A program made the position numbers and the translations under genes. From TMED14 sp041192685 (lineage in GTDB: Bacteria; Bacteroidota; Bacteroidia; Flavobacteriales; Schleiferiaceae): a stretch of 6,134 bases of DNA. Shown piece after piece: positions 1-5,788 of this stretch. Positions within the stretch are counted from its first letter, which is position 1, and each line of letters starts with the position of its first letter. The notes below the pieces were generated by a model. The model did no database searches. It saw nothing but the letters and a program-made list of their open reading frames with translations, and had not been told where the DNA came from. Location: assembly GCA_041192685.1 (NCBI GenBank), contig JBEEMM010000085.1:1-6134 (forward strand), given 5' to 3'.

Positions 1-162
1 AGAATCCCCAAAGACTACAACTACCGTCGAATCGTCGCACTAAGCATCGAGGCTCGGCAAAAAATGGAACTCCAGCAGCCAGAAACCCTGGGCCAAGCAA
101 GCCGAATTTCTGGGGTCTCGCCCGCAGACATTCAAGTGCTCATGGTACATTTGGGTCGCTAG
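1..162 (+). CDS. mnmG: MnmG (GidA), tRNA uridine-5-carboxymethylaminomethyl synthesis enzyme, C-terminal fragment
   Basis: Reading from base 1 gives 53 codons ending in TAG, the carboxy end of a gene that begins outside the window. The peptide starts RIPKDYNYRRIVALSIEAR and continues with the QPETLGQASRISGVSPADI block, then a short VLMVHLGR tail. This is the well-conserved C-terminal helical domain of MnmG, the part that in the known family contacts the partner MnmE and tRNA. The MnmE-MnmG complex is an FAD- and folate-dependent cytoplasmic enzyme that modifies uridine 34 in the wobble position of certain tRNAs. The FAD and active-site regions are not in the window. The tail ends where the family normally ends, so the TAG at 160-162 is the true stop. 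The following methyltransferase starts 16 bases later on the same strand, and the gap is filled by a parS-like palindrome. In many bacteria mnmG lies near the replication origin. Confidence 0.93.
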   Translation, partial: RIPKDYNYRRIVALSIEARQKMELQQPETLGQASRISGVSPADIQVLMVHLGR

Positions 163-176
163 TTCCACGTGGAACA
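161..176. promoter_or_regulatory. parS: parS-like ParB-binding site
   Basis: Bases 162-175 read GTTCCACGTGGAAC, a perfect 14-bp palindrome centred on CACGTG. With the flanking bases the 16-mer is AGTTCCACGTGGAACA. It matches the known chromosomal parS form TGTTCCACGTGGAACA at 15 of 16 positions, the exception being the first base. ParB (Spo0J) binds such sites, spreads, and loads SMC to segregate the newly replicated origin region. The site begins in the last two bases of the mnmG stop codon and ends two bases before the methyltransferase ATG, so it occupies essentially the whole intergenic gap. The palindrome and match are seen directly. ParB binding is inferred from the consensus and from the position beside mnmG, a common origin-proximal gene. 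It could instead be an operator for another palindrome-binding protein. Confidence 0.78.
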
Positions 177-178
177 TT

Positions 179-1054
179 ATGAATATCGATCGCTGCCCCT
201 CCTGCCTCAGTACCGAACGCTACGGTTCCTTTAAAGTCGTCGACCACATGGTCAGTGGCGAAACCTTTAGCGTCGAGTTTTGCAGCACGTGCAACCTAGG
301 GATTACCAATCCACGCCCCGACAGCATTGCCGCTTACTACGACAGCCCAGCCTATGTGTCCCACTTAGATCAGGGTCAAGGCATGATGGGGCGGCTTTAT
401 GGAATGGCTCGATCTTTTGCTTCTTGGACTAAGGTTCGGTTAATTGCTTCTACCACGAAGAAATCCAAGGGCAGTCTTTTAGATTACGGCTGCGGCGTAG
501 GCTTTTTTGCCTCTCGTGCGGAACGTCGCGGCTGGCTGGTTCAGGGGGTGGAGCTGTCGGACAAAGCTCGCGCTAAGGCCCAAGAAAAACTTAAGACGGG
601 AACAGTGGTGTCGTCTCGCGAGGAGCTGCCCGACACCAAGTACGATGCGGTCACCCTCTTTCACGTTTTGGAGCATTTGGATGATCCCGCAGAAACACTT
701 CAGTGGATTAGGGACCGATTAAATCCGGGTGGCGCTATTATCGTGGCGCTCCCCAATCATGCTTCGCCCGATTCAGGTCACTACGGACGCTTTTGGGCGG
801 CCTGGGACGTGCCCATTCACTATTGGCATTTTACCAAGGAGTCGATGACGGAACTCGCTAAGCGCAAGGGCTTGTTTGTTGAGGCGGTTCACCCAATGCG
901 CATGGACGCATTTTATGTATCCCTTTTAAGTGAGCGCTACAAAACGGGATCAAGTAACTGGATTTCAGCTTTTTATCAAGGCTTGCGCAGCAACATTCTG
1001 GGCGGCGAGAGCAACGCGTCCAGCCTTATTTACGTTCTGCGAAAAGTCGCATAA
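179..1054 (+). CDS. Class I SAM-dependent methyltransferase with N-terminal zinc ribbon
   Basis: This 291-residue protein has two parts. The N-terminus (residues 6-38) carries two CxxC pairs, C6-P-S-C9 and C35-S-T-C38, followed by a GITNPRP segment, as in zinc-ribbon methyltransferases of the Methyltransf_23/UbiG-like group. A Rossmann methyltransferase domain follows. Motif I is LLDYGCGVGFF (100-110), the acidic ribose-binding residue is E125 in GVELS, the HVLEHLDDP segment lies at 162-170, and an LNPGG...LPN strand comes after it. These bind S-adenosylmethionine. The substrate is unknown; relatives modify sugars, lipids, quinones or proteins. The ATG at 179 is the first start after the mnmG stop and opens directly into the first CxxC. 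It has no clear Shine-Dalgarno sequence. The gene is probably co-transcribed with mnmG, an arrangement I recall from other Bacteroidota. Its last 29 bases overlap the 3' end of the convergent delta' gene. Confidence 0.88.
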   Translation: MNIDRCPSCLSTERYGSFKVVDHMVSGETFSVEFCSTCNLGITNPRPDSIAAYYDSPAYVSHLDQGQGMMGRLYGMARSFASWTKVRLIASTTKKSKGSLLDYGCGVGFFASRAERRGWLVQGVELSDKARAKAQEKLKTGTVVSSREELPDTKYDAVTLFHVLEHLDDPAETLQWIRDRLNPGGAIIVALPNHASPDSGHYGRFWAAWDVPIHYWHFTKESMTELAKRKGLFVEAVHPMRMDAFYVSLLSERYKTGSSNWISAFYQGLRSNILGGESNASSLIYVLRKVA

Positions 1055-2174
1055 ACTGAATCCCGAGGTCGCTTAGTACGATGCGGCTGTTGATGTTGCG
1101 CTGAATGTCGGCAAGGGCCGACAGCAGCAAGTCTTGGATTTCGCGGTGCTTGGATTCGTCGATCAGCCCAGCCAAGGCCTCGGGTTGAAAGGACACGTCG
1201 GGAAACCATGAAAACAAGGAATTTTTTAAGGCCCCGTGGCGCATCCGCAGCAACTGAGATAGCAGCTGTGCGCTAACTTGAATCCATTGCTTTTGCTGTT
1301 CGCGCGGTTCTTTGGCTAAGGATTCTGCGAAGGCCAACAAGGCTAGGAGGTCTTTTTTGTAGACCAAGCGCATAAAGGTCACAAACCATTGAAGGGGTTC
1401 GCGCAGGGCGTCTCGGTTGCGGTGCAGCATTACGGCTTGCCCGGGCTGCCCGCCAGAAAGCTCCGCCAGCAGCTGGGCTTGGTCCGCCGGAATACCAAGG
1501 CCCACAAGCCCTTCAATTAAGACGCTGCTGCTAAGGGGCCTTACGTAGTGCACCTGACAGCGAGACCTAATGGTGCCAATGACCGATTGCTCGTCGTGGC
1601 TAATGAACAGGATCAGGGTGCGGTCCTGCGGCTCTTCAATGAGCTTGAGGAGTTTGTTGGCGGCCGAATCGTTAAGGCGCTCCGGCATCCAAATCACAAC
1701 GATCTTAAAGCCTCCGCCGTGGGACTTGAGGCTGAGCAGGCGCTGAATTCGCGCGGACTCCTTGACCGAAATTTGAACCACCTTTTGCTTGCCGCCCAAA
1801 AGCTCGATCCAGTCGTTGGTCAAGGGTTGCGGATTGTCGAGCAAGAATCGGCGAAAGTCCGCTAAAAATGGGGCAGAGCTGTCTTCGTCGTCTCCTCGCC
1901 CCTCGCCACCAACGACCGGGATAATCCAGTGAACGTCAGGGTGAGCCAGGTTGGCAAGCTGGATGCAGGAGGGGCATGTTCTGCAGGCGCCCAGCGCGGT
2001 GGGTGCTGCGCACAGCAGCCGGTGGAGGTAGTCAAGGGCAAGGGGCCAGGCAATTCCGCCGTCTTCGCAAACGAGCATTTGGGCGTGCGGAATCCGCTCG
2101 CGATGCGCCGCTTGGTCGAGCCAAAGGCTCCACTCAGGAAGTTTATTAAGGGGAATCTGAAGGCCGGCAGACAA
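1026..2174 (-). CDS. holB: DNA polymerase III delta' subunit (clamp-loader subunit)
   Basis: This is a 382-residue AAA+-type clamp-loader subunit. Delta' sits at one end of the gamma/tau-delta-delta' ring that opens the beta sliding clamp and places it on primed DNA. A zinc module is visible as C55-x8-C64-x2-C67-x2-C70, the same spacing as in Escherichia coli delta'. It is followed by HPD (78-80), the segment AANKLLKLIEEP (171-182) and the SRC motif (204-206, in RSRCQ) that supplies the arginine finger to the neighbouring ATPase. The usual P-loop position after HAQ (30-32) reads CEDGGIAWPLAL, with no GKT, so it probably does not bind ATP; this fits delta' rather than gamma/tau. The start is TTG at 2174: an in-frame TAA lies five codons upstream, and the first ATG inside would delete the conserved PHAQ region. 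Its 3' end overlaps the methyltransferase; its 5' end is divergent from pgk by 56 bp. Confidence 0.9.
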   Translation of the reverse strand: MSAGLQIPLNKLPEWSLWLDQAAHRERIPHAQMLVCEDGGIAWPLALDYLHRLLCAAPTALGACRTCPSCIQLANLAHPDVHWIIPVVGGEGRGDDEDSSAPFLADFRRFLLDNPQPLTNDWIELLGGKQKVVQISVKESARIQRLLSLKSHGGGFKIVVIWMPERLNDSAANKLLKLIEEPQDRTLILFISHDEQSVIGTIRSRCQVHYVRPLSSSVLIEGLVGLGIPADQAQLLAELSGGQPGQAVMLHRNRDALREPLQWFVTFMRLVYKKDLLALLAFAESLAKEPREQQKQWIQVSAQLLSQLLRMRHGALKNSLFSWFPDVSFQPEALAGLIDESKHREIQDLLLSALADIQRNINSRIVLSDLGIQFMRLFAERK

Positions 2175-2230
2175 AGCGGAGCTAAGTTAGCGCCCTACCT
2201 TTGGTATGCGAAAAAATCAGACTGTATTTT

Positions 2231-3430
2231 ATGAAAACCATAGACCAACTCGACGTTAAAGGCAAACGGATTTTGCTGCGTGTAGACTACAATGTTCCCC
2301 TTCTGGAAGACGGTGAGGTGGCTAATAATCAGCGTATTATAGCGACACTTCCAACGCTTCGTTCCATTTTAGATCGTGGAGGTCGGGCGGTCTTGCTCTC
2401 GCATTTGGGCCGACCCAAGCCGGGCCAAGAGTCTAAATTTAGCCTGCGCCCAGTGGCGCGCGAGCTTTCTCTTGCCCTGGGCAGAGAGGTTCAGTTTATC
2501 GACCAAACGGTTGGCCCAATGGCGGTTGCGGCCACTAAGGCCTTGCGCGACGGCGAGGTCTTGCTGCTTGAAAACGTCCGCTTTTTTGCCGGCGAAGAGG
2601 CAGGAGATCCTGAATTCGCCGCCCAACTGGCAGAATTGGGAGACGCCTACGTGAACGATGCCTTTGGCACCGCACACCGTGCGCACGCCTCTACGGCGGT
2701 TATTGCTTCGAGCTTTAAGGGCCGAGCAGCCTTTGGCATGGTCATGGCCAACGAGATCAAGAACGTAGACCGCGTTTTAGCGTCGCGTGAGAAGCCCGCG
2801 GTTGCCGTGGTAGGTGGTTCTAAGGTTTCAAGCAAAATCGTCATTCTAGAGCGTCTTTTGGACCGTGTTGACGCCCTGCTTATTGGAGGCGGAATGGCAT
2901 TCACCTTTTTAAAGGCTCAAGGCGCCGAAGTGGGCAGTAGTTTGGTCGAGGACTAGCACCTCCAAACCGCGCTTCAAATCATGAATTCCGCCAAAGAAAA
3001 GGGAGTTGAAATTCACTTGCCAGCGGACGTTGTAGCGGCAGATCGCTTTGCTCCCGACGCCAAGACGCTTGTGGTTGCCAGCAATGCGATTCCTAAGGGC
3101 TGGATGGGGCTTGACATTGGCCCTGAGACCATTGCCGCCTACGCCGCCGTGGTAGGCCGTGCTAAAACTCTGCTTTGGAACGGACCTATGGGCGTATTTG
3201 AGATGGATGCCTTTGCGGCCGGAACGCGCGACTTGGGCGAGGCTATTGCAAGGGCAACCGAATCAGGAAGGCTTTTTTCGCTCGTTGGCGGAGGCGACAG
3301 CGTAGCTGCCGTAGAGCAGTTTGAATTATCGGACCGAGTAAGCTACGTGAGCACCGGCGGCGGAGCCATGCTGGAGTACCTAGAAGGGCGCGTCCTCCCC
3401 GGCATTCAGGCCGTCCTGGATGCTGAATAG
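2231..3430 (+). pseudogene. pgk: Phosphoglycerate kinase interrupted by an in-frame amber codon
   Basis: Phosphoglycerate kinase catalyses the ATP-forming step from 1,3-bisphosphoglycerate to 3-phosphoglycerate in glycolysis. Read through, the gene has 399 codons plus stop, the normal family length, and every landmark is present. The substrate-binding domain shows RVDYNVP (17-23), HLGRP (58-62), LLENVRFFAGEE and NDAFGTAHRAHAS. The linker and nucleotide domain show VGGSKVSSK, LLIGGGMAFTFLK, LWNGPMGVFE, GGGDS and STGGGA. However, codon 242 (2954-2956) is TAG, after GSSLVED and before HLQTALQIM, with no frame change. The N-terminal part would be 241 residues; an ATG at 2981 could restart 149 residues. 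Each would carry only one main domain and should be inactive alone. ATG 2231 is chosen because MKTIDQLDVKGKRILLRVD matches the family start; an upstream in-frame TTG at 2201 adds ten unlike residues. A real nonsense mutation, an assembly or read error, or suppression are all possible. The 3' end overlaps cvpA by 51 bp. Confidence 0.9.
2954..2956 (+). other. In-frame TAG inside pgk (codon 242)
   Basis: The codons read GTC GAG GAC TAG CAC CTC CAA, and the reading frame continues uninterrupted on both sides. The conserved stretch in this part of phosphoglycerate kinase is roughly acidic-acidic-D-K-L-x-x-A, so the amber codon stands where a polar or acidic residue is expected. One base change from GAG, AAG or CAG would create it. 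No slippery run or nearby insertion sequence is visible. Confidence 0.9.
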
Positions 3431-3901
3431 GTTGGAGGTAAGCCAGGTTCCGAGCCGCAGGGAGTAGCCAAAGTAGCGAGACTCGTTGCGGAGTTCTTCT
3501 CCGGGTCCGACCGAAGGAAATTCATTGCCGATCCAGCGAAGCGGCAGGGCGACAAGCGATGCGATGAGGATGCCTTTGGTGAATCCGCTCAAGGCCCCAA
3601 GGAGGCGGTTTAGCCAATTGAGCAAGACGAGTTTGGATAGGCCCGTAGCAAGCTTGCCCAAAAAGACCACGGCGAGGTAAATCACAAAAAGACTGAGGTA
3701 GTAGGCAACCCCTTCCCTAAGGCTGGGCCCTTCGACGAAGGCCTCCAGAAAGGGCTCAACGCGTCTGGATAGGGGTCCGGCAAAAAGATAGCCCAGCAGG
3801 AGGCCTAGAAGACCCGAAAGATCATTGATGAAGCCCCGCCAAATGCCCCGTAGGGTTAAAACCAAAACGAGTCCGACGATGAGCAGGTCTAAGCCCGTCA
3901 T
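3380..3901 (-). CDS. cvpA: CvpA family inner-membrane protein
   Basis: This 173-residue membrane protein has four likely membrane segments, at about residues 5-22, 28-45, 68-85 and 104-121. It carries the family hallmarks: a start of the form DLLIVGLVLVLTLRGIWRGF, a G-rich second helix (LSGLLGLLLGYLFAG), and the NWLNRLLGALSGFTKGILI block (95-113) leading into the last helix. CvpA was named for its requirement in colicin V production in Escherichia coli and has since been tied to envelope stress tolerance. Its biochemical function is not settled. The ATG at 3901 is followed directly by the first helix. The gene begins three bases after the stop of lipoprotein B and is very probably the last gene of the lipoprotein A-lipoprotein B-cvpA operon. 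Its last 51 bases (TAG at 3380-3382) overlap the end of pgk on the other strand. Confidence 0.88.
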   Translation of the reverse strand: MTGLDLLIVGLVLVLTLRGIWRGFINDLSGLLGLLLGYLFAGPLSRRVEPFLEAFVEGPSLREGVAYYLSLFVIYLAVVFLGKLATGLSKLVLLNWLNRLLGALSGFTKGILIASLVALPLRWIGNEFPSVGPGEELRNESRYFGYSLRLGTWLTSNLFSIQDGLNAGEDAPF

Positions 3902-3904
3902 GCT

Positions 3905-4312
3905 TTAGCAGCCGCTAACGCCCTCTACGTAGGGCTGAACGACAATCTGCACTTTAGCGGTGCTGTCTGAAGTGAGCTTTAAGTAGCTGCAGCCAAAAAC
4001 CACAGGGGGATTCCCCCCTTTTTGGGCCGTTACCTGCAGTACTGCTGGGAGTCCGTACTGAAACAAATCATTGCCCTCAGAGTCGCGCACAATGCCGTCA
4101 ATGCCTGAGAAGCCGGTAAAATCGGGCAGCGCATTCACCACGGGGGCAGTTGCGCGCACCGTTGCGTTTTGAATGGGAATGAGCTCTCCGTCGTCGTTGA
4201 CGGCAACCACCTCAATCTGAAAGCGGTAGACCGGGGCGTCTTTGGGGCTGCAGGAAGTCAGTGTCGCGGCAAGTAGGGCAGCGGCGGCAGCAAAGGAATG
4301 TAGGGTGTTCAT
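3905..4312 (-). CDS. Small secreted lipoprotein B (paralogue of lipoprotein A)
   Basis: I do not recognise a named family. From ATG 4312 the product is 135 residues: a short N-terminus, a hydrophobic Ala/Leu stretch, and a lipobox LTSC with the lipidation cysteine at 21, followed by SPKDAP. It should be an envelope lipoprotein processed by signal peptidase II. The mature part looks beta-rich (IEVVAVNDDGELIPIQNATV, then LPAVLQVTA), resembling transthyretin-like or carboxypeptidase-regulatory-like domains, though this is only a fold guess. It ends GCSY...STA...QPY...SGC, with two cysteines (108 and 135) that could pair. I chose ATG 4312 because it overlaps the upstream TGA as ATGA, a usual translational-coupling arrangement; an in-frame ATG two codons earlier (4318) would add Met-Pro. 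cvpA starts three bases downstream. Similar C-terminal pattern and length to lipoprotein A suggest an old tandem duplication. Confidence 0.82.
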   Translation of the reverse strand: MNTLHSFAAAAALLAATLTSCSPKDAPVYRFQIEVVAVNDDGELIPIQNATVRATAPVVNALPDFTGFSGIDGIVRDSEGNDLFQYGLPAVLQVTAQKGGNPPVVFGCSYLKLTSDSTAKVQIVVQPYVEGVSGC

Positions 4313-4716
4313 GGGCATCCAGAGTTGGGGTCGCCGTAGGGGCGAAGAATTACATAGGCTACTGCGGTATCGCCGGGAACCACGTGCACAAAGGAGCAGC
4401 CTCTGTAGGCGCCCTTGGTGGACTCCACGTCGAGGTAGGCTTCGCGCGAATACTTCCAGGGAGTGTCGGTCCAGCCGCTTAGGCTGGATTTTTTGTAGTA
4501 GTATCCCGAAGTATTGGGGTTGTCAAAGAGGGTTCCGCTGCCGGGTGCCGACAGGTGAATCCAAGCATTTTGAATGGCCACGCTGTCGGAATTAATGACG
4601 CGTACCGCAATGTAGGCGGGGCCCGTAGCCTCGTTCTCGCAGGACGCGAGGCTGCCTGCCAAGGCCAATAGTAGGGCGAGGGCAGAAATGATCCGGTAGT
4701 TCAATCGCTTTAGCAT
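4309..4716 (-). CDS. Small secreted lipoprotein A (paralogue of lipoprotein B)
   Basis: I do not recognise a named family. The predicted 135-residue product begins MLKRLNYR, continues through a Leu/Ala-rich hydrophobic core and reaches a lipobox LASC with the lipidation cysteine at residue 26, followed by ENEATG. It should be an envelope lipoprotein. The mature part has an IAVRVINSDS...IQNAWIHLSAP segment, a Tyr/Ser/Trp-rich middle (GYYYKKSSLSGWTDTPW), and a C-terminus GCSF...DTA...RPY...SGCP. The cysteines at 107 and 134 have the same 27-residue spacing as in lipoprotein B. An in-frame TTG at 4740 would add eight residues, but it falls inside the likely -7 promoter box, so ATG 4716 is preferred; it also gives a standard short, positively charged signal-peptide start. 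It is the first gene of the operon with lipoprotein B and cvpA, and is divergent from pheS by 44 bp. Confidence 0.82.
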   Translation of the reverse strand: MLKRLNYRIISALALLLALAGSLASCENEATGPAYIAVRVINSDSVAIQNAWIHLSAPGSGTLFDNPNTSGYYYKKSSLSGWTDTPWKYSREAYLDVESTKGAYRGCSFVHVVPGDTAVAYVILRPYGDPNSGCP

Positions 4717-4719
4717 AGT

Positions 4720-4732
4720 TTTGTTCAACAAA
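4720..4732. repeat. Short inverted repeat in the lipoprotein A leader region
   Basis: TTTGTT-C-AACAAA is a perfect six-base inverted repeat with a one-base centre, just upstream of the lipoprotein A ATG and just downstream of its putative -7 box. The position would suit an operator over the transcription start. The repeat is short and AT-rich, so chance is a real alternative. Confidence 0.3.
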
Positions 4733-4737
4733 GCAAG

Positions 4738-4745
4738 CAAATATA
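4738..4745 (-). promoter_or_regulatory. Bacteroidota-type -7 promoter box for the lipoprotein-cvpA operon
   Basis: On the minus strand these bases read TATATTTG, a full match to the Bacteroidota housekeeping -7 consensus TAnnTTTG. It lies 21 bases upstream of the lipoprotein A ATG at 4716, in the 44-bp gap to divergent pheS, and would give a leader of roughly 15 bases. The -33 TTTG element is weak: TTAG at a 22-base spacing, lying inside the pheS coding region. The short box could occur by chance. Confidence 0.42.
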
Positions 4746-4760
4746 GCAGTTTACCCGACT

Positions 4761-5762
4761 ATGCAGGCTAAAATACAGCAATACCTCCTTGAGGTCGCTT
4801 CTGCGACTCCTGCCAACGCCGATGAGGCGGAACTCCTGCGTCTTCGGTTTTTGGGTCGAAAGGGCGTTCTCAACGACCTTTTTGCGGACTTCAAGTTGGC
4901 TGAAGCCCAGGACCGCAGGGAAATCGGTCAGCTTCTTAATGAACTTAAAACCAGCGTTGAAGCCAAGGTTTTGGAGCATAGCGCAGGCAAGCCCAAGGTA
5001 GTCATCAGTTCAGAAGACACTTCTCGCCCCGGATGGTCCGTAGCCCCCGGTAGCCACCACCCCGTGAGCCAGGTGCGCGACGAATTGGTCGATATTTTTC
5101 GCCGAATGGGCTTTGCCGTGGCCGAAGGTCCTGAAATGGAGGACGACTGGCACAACTTTACGGCCCTGAACTTTCCGCCCGAACACCCGGCGCGCGACAT
5201 GCAAGACACCTTCTTTTTGGCTCGAAACCCAGACTGGGCCCTGCGCACGCATACCTCAAACGTGCAGGTTCGCACCATGGAGTCCCAAAAGCCGCCCATT
5301 CGAATTATTGCTCCGGGGCGCGTCTTTCGCAACGAGGCCATATCGTCGCGGAGCCACTGCATGTTCCACCAAATTGAGGGTCTTTACCTCGACCGCAAGG
5401 TTTCTTTTGCCGACATGAAGCAAACGCTTCTGGAGTTTGCGCAGGCTTTTTTTGGAGAAAAAACCGCCATAAGGCTTCGCCCCAGCTACTTCCCTTTCAC
5501 CGAGCCAAGTGCCGAGATGGATATTTGGTGGGGCCTTGAAACGGAGGTTGACTACCGCATGACCAAGGGAACGGGCTGGCTTGAAATTTTAGGCTGCGGA
5601 ATGGTGGACCCCGCAGTGCTTGAGTCCTGCGGAATTGACCCCCAGGAGTTCAGTGGCTTTGCCTTTGGTTTAGGGGTAGAGCGCATCGCCATGCAGCGCT
5701 TTGCCATCCCAGACATCAGGGCCTTGTTTGACAACGACCTGCGCCTACTGCGCGCGCTTTAA
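4761..5762 (+). CDS. pheS: Phenylalanine-tRNA ligase alpha subunit
   Basis: This is a complete 333-residue class II aminoacyl-tRNA synthetase subunit. With PheT it forms the alpha2-beta2 enzyme that activates phenylalanine with ATP and charges tRNA-Phe in the cytoplasm. Residues 1 to about 80 form the charged helical arm that contacts tRNA, including RFLGRKGVLNDLF (29-41). The catalytic domain follows: HHPVSQV (99-105), EGPEMEDDWHNFTALNFP (122-139), HPARDMQDTFF, RTHTSNVQVR (162-171), motif 2 GRVFRNEAISSRSHCMFHQI (186-205), FPFTEPSAEMDIWW, and motif 3 around FGLGVER (302-308). The RNEAIS...HC form of motif 2 is, as I recall, typical of Bacteroidota PheS. The ATG at 4761 is the only sensible start and has no Shine-Dalgarno sequence. 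It is transcribed divergently from lipoprotein A and converges on pyruvate kinase with a 26-bp gap. pheT is not adjacent. Confidence 0.96.
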   Translation: MQAKIQQYLLEVASATPANADEAELLRLRFLGRKGVLNDLFADFKLAEAQDRREIGQLLNELKTSVEAKVLEHSAGKPKVVISSEDTSRPGWSVAPGSHHPVSQVRDELVDIFRRMGFAVAEGPEMEDDWHNFTALNFPPEHPARDMQDTFFLARNPDWALRTHTSNVQVRTMESQKPPIRIIAPGRVFRNEAISSRSHCMFHQIEGLYLDRKVSFADMKQTLLEFAQAFFGEKTAIRLRPSYFPFTEPSAEMDIWWGLETEVDYRMTKGTGWLEILGCGMVDPAVLESCGIDPQEFSGFAFGLGVERIAMQRFAIPDIRALFDNDLRLLRAL

Positions 5763-5788
5763 GAGCCCGCCCCTACTAGAGCAGACGG

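Noticed and set aside
2200..2232. TTTG plus TATTTTAT as a pgk promoter
   Set aside because: The putative -7 box overlaps the pgk ATG and matches the consensus poorly, so the transcript would start inside the gene.
1929..2234. Plus-strand open frame antisense to the start of the delta' gene
   Set aside because: It mirrors the zinc-module coding region of delta' and shows no protein-like motifs of its own.
2981..3430. Separate 149-codon gene starting at ATG 2981
   Set aside because: It is the in-frame continuation of pgk after the TAG and encodes only the rest of the nucleotide-binding domain; no independent start signal is visible.
4381..4386. A second CACGTG, possible further parS site
   Set aside because: The flanks (GGAAC on the left and CACAA on the right) are not palindromic and do not match the parS arms; it lies inside lipoprotein A coding sequence.
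4242..4595. Plus-strand open frame of 117 codons antisense to the lipoproteins
   Set aside because: Arg- and Trp-rich composition without recognisable motifs; it is the shadow of two genes with convincing lipoboxes.
4928..5362. Minus-strand open frame of 144 codons inside pheS
   Set aside because: Antisense to a strongly conserved synthetase and without family-like features.
5763..5788. Possible terminator between convergent pheS and pyk
   Set aside because: The 26 bases contain no stem-loop of useful length and no T-run.
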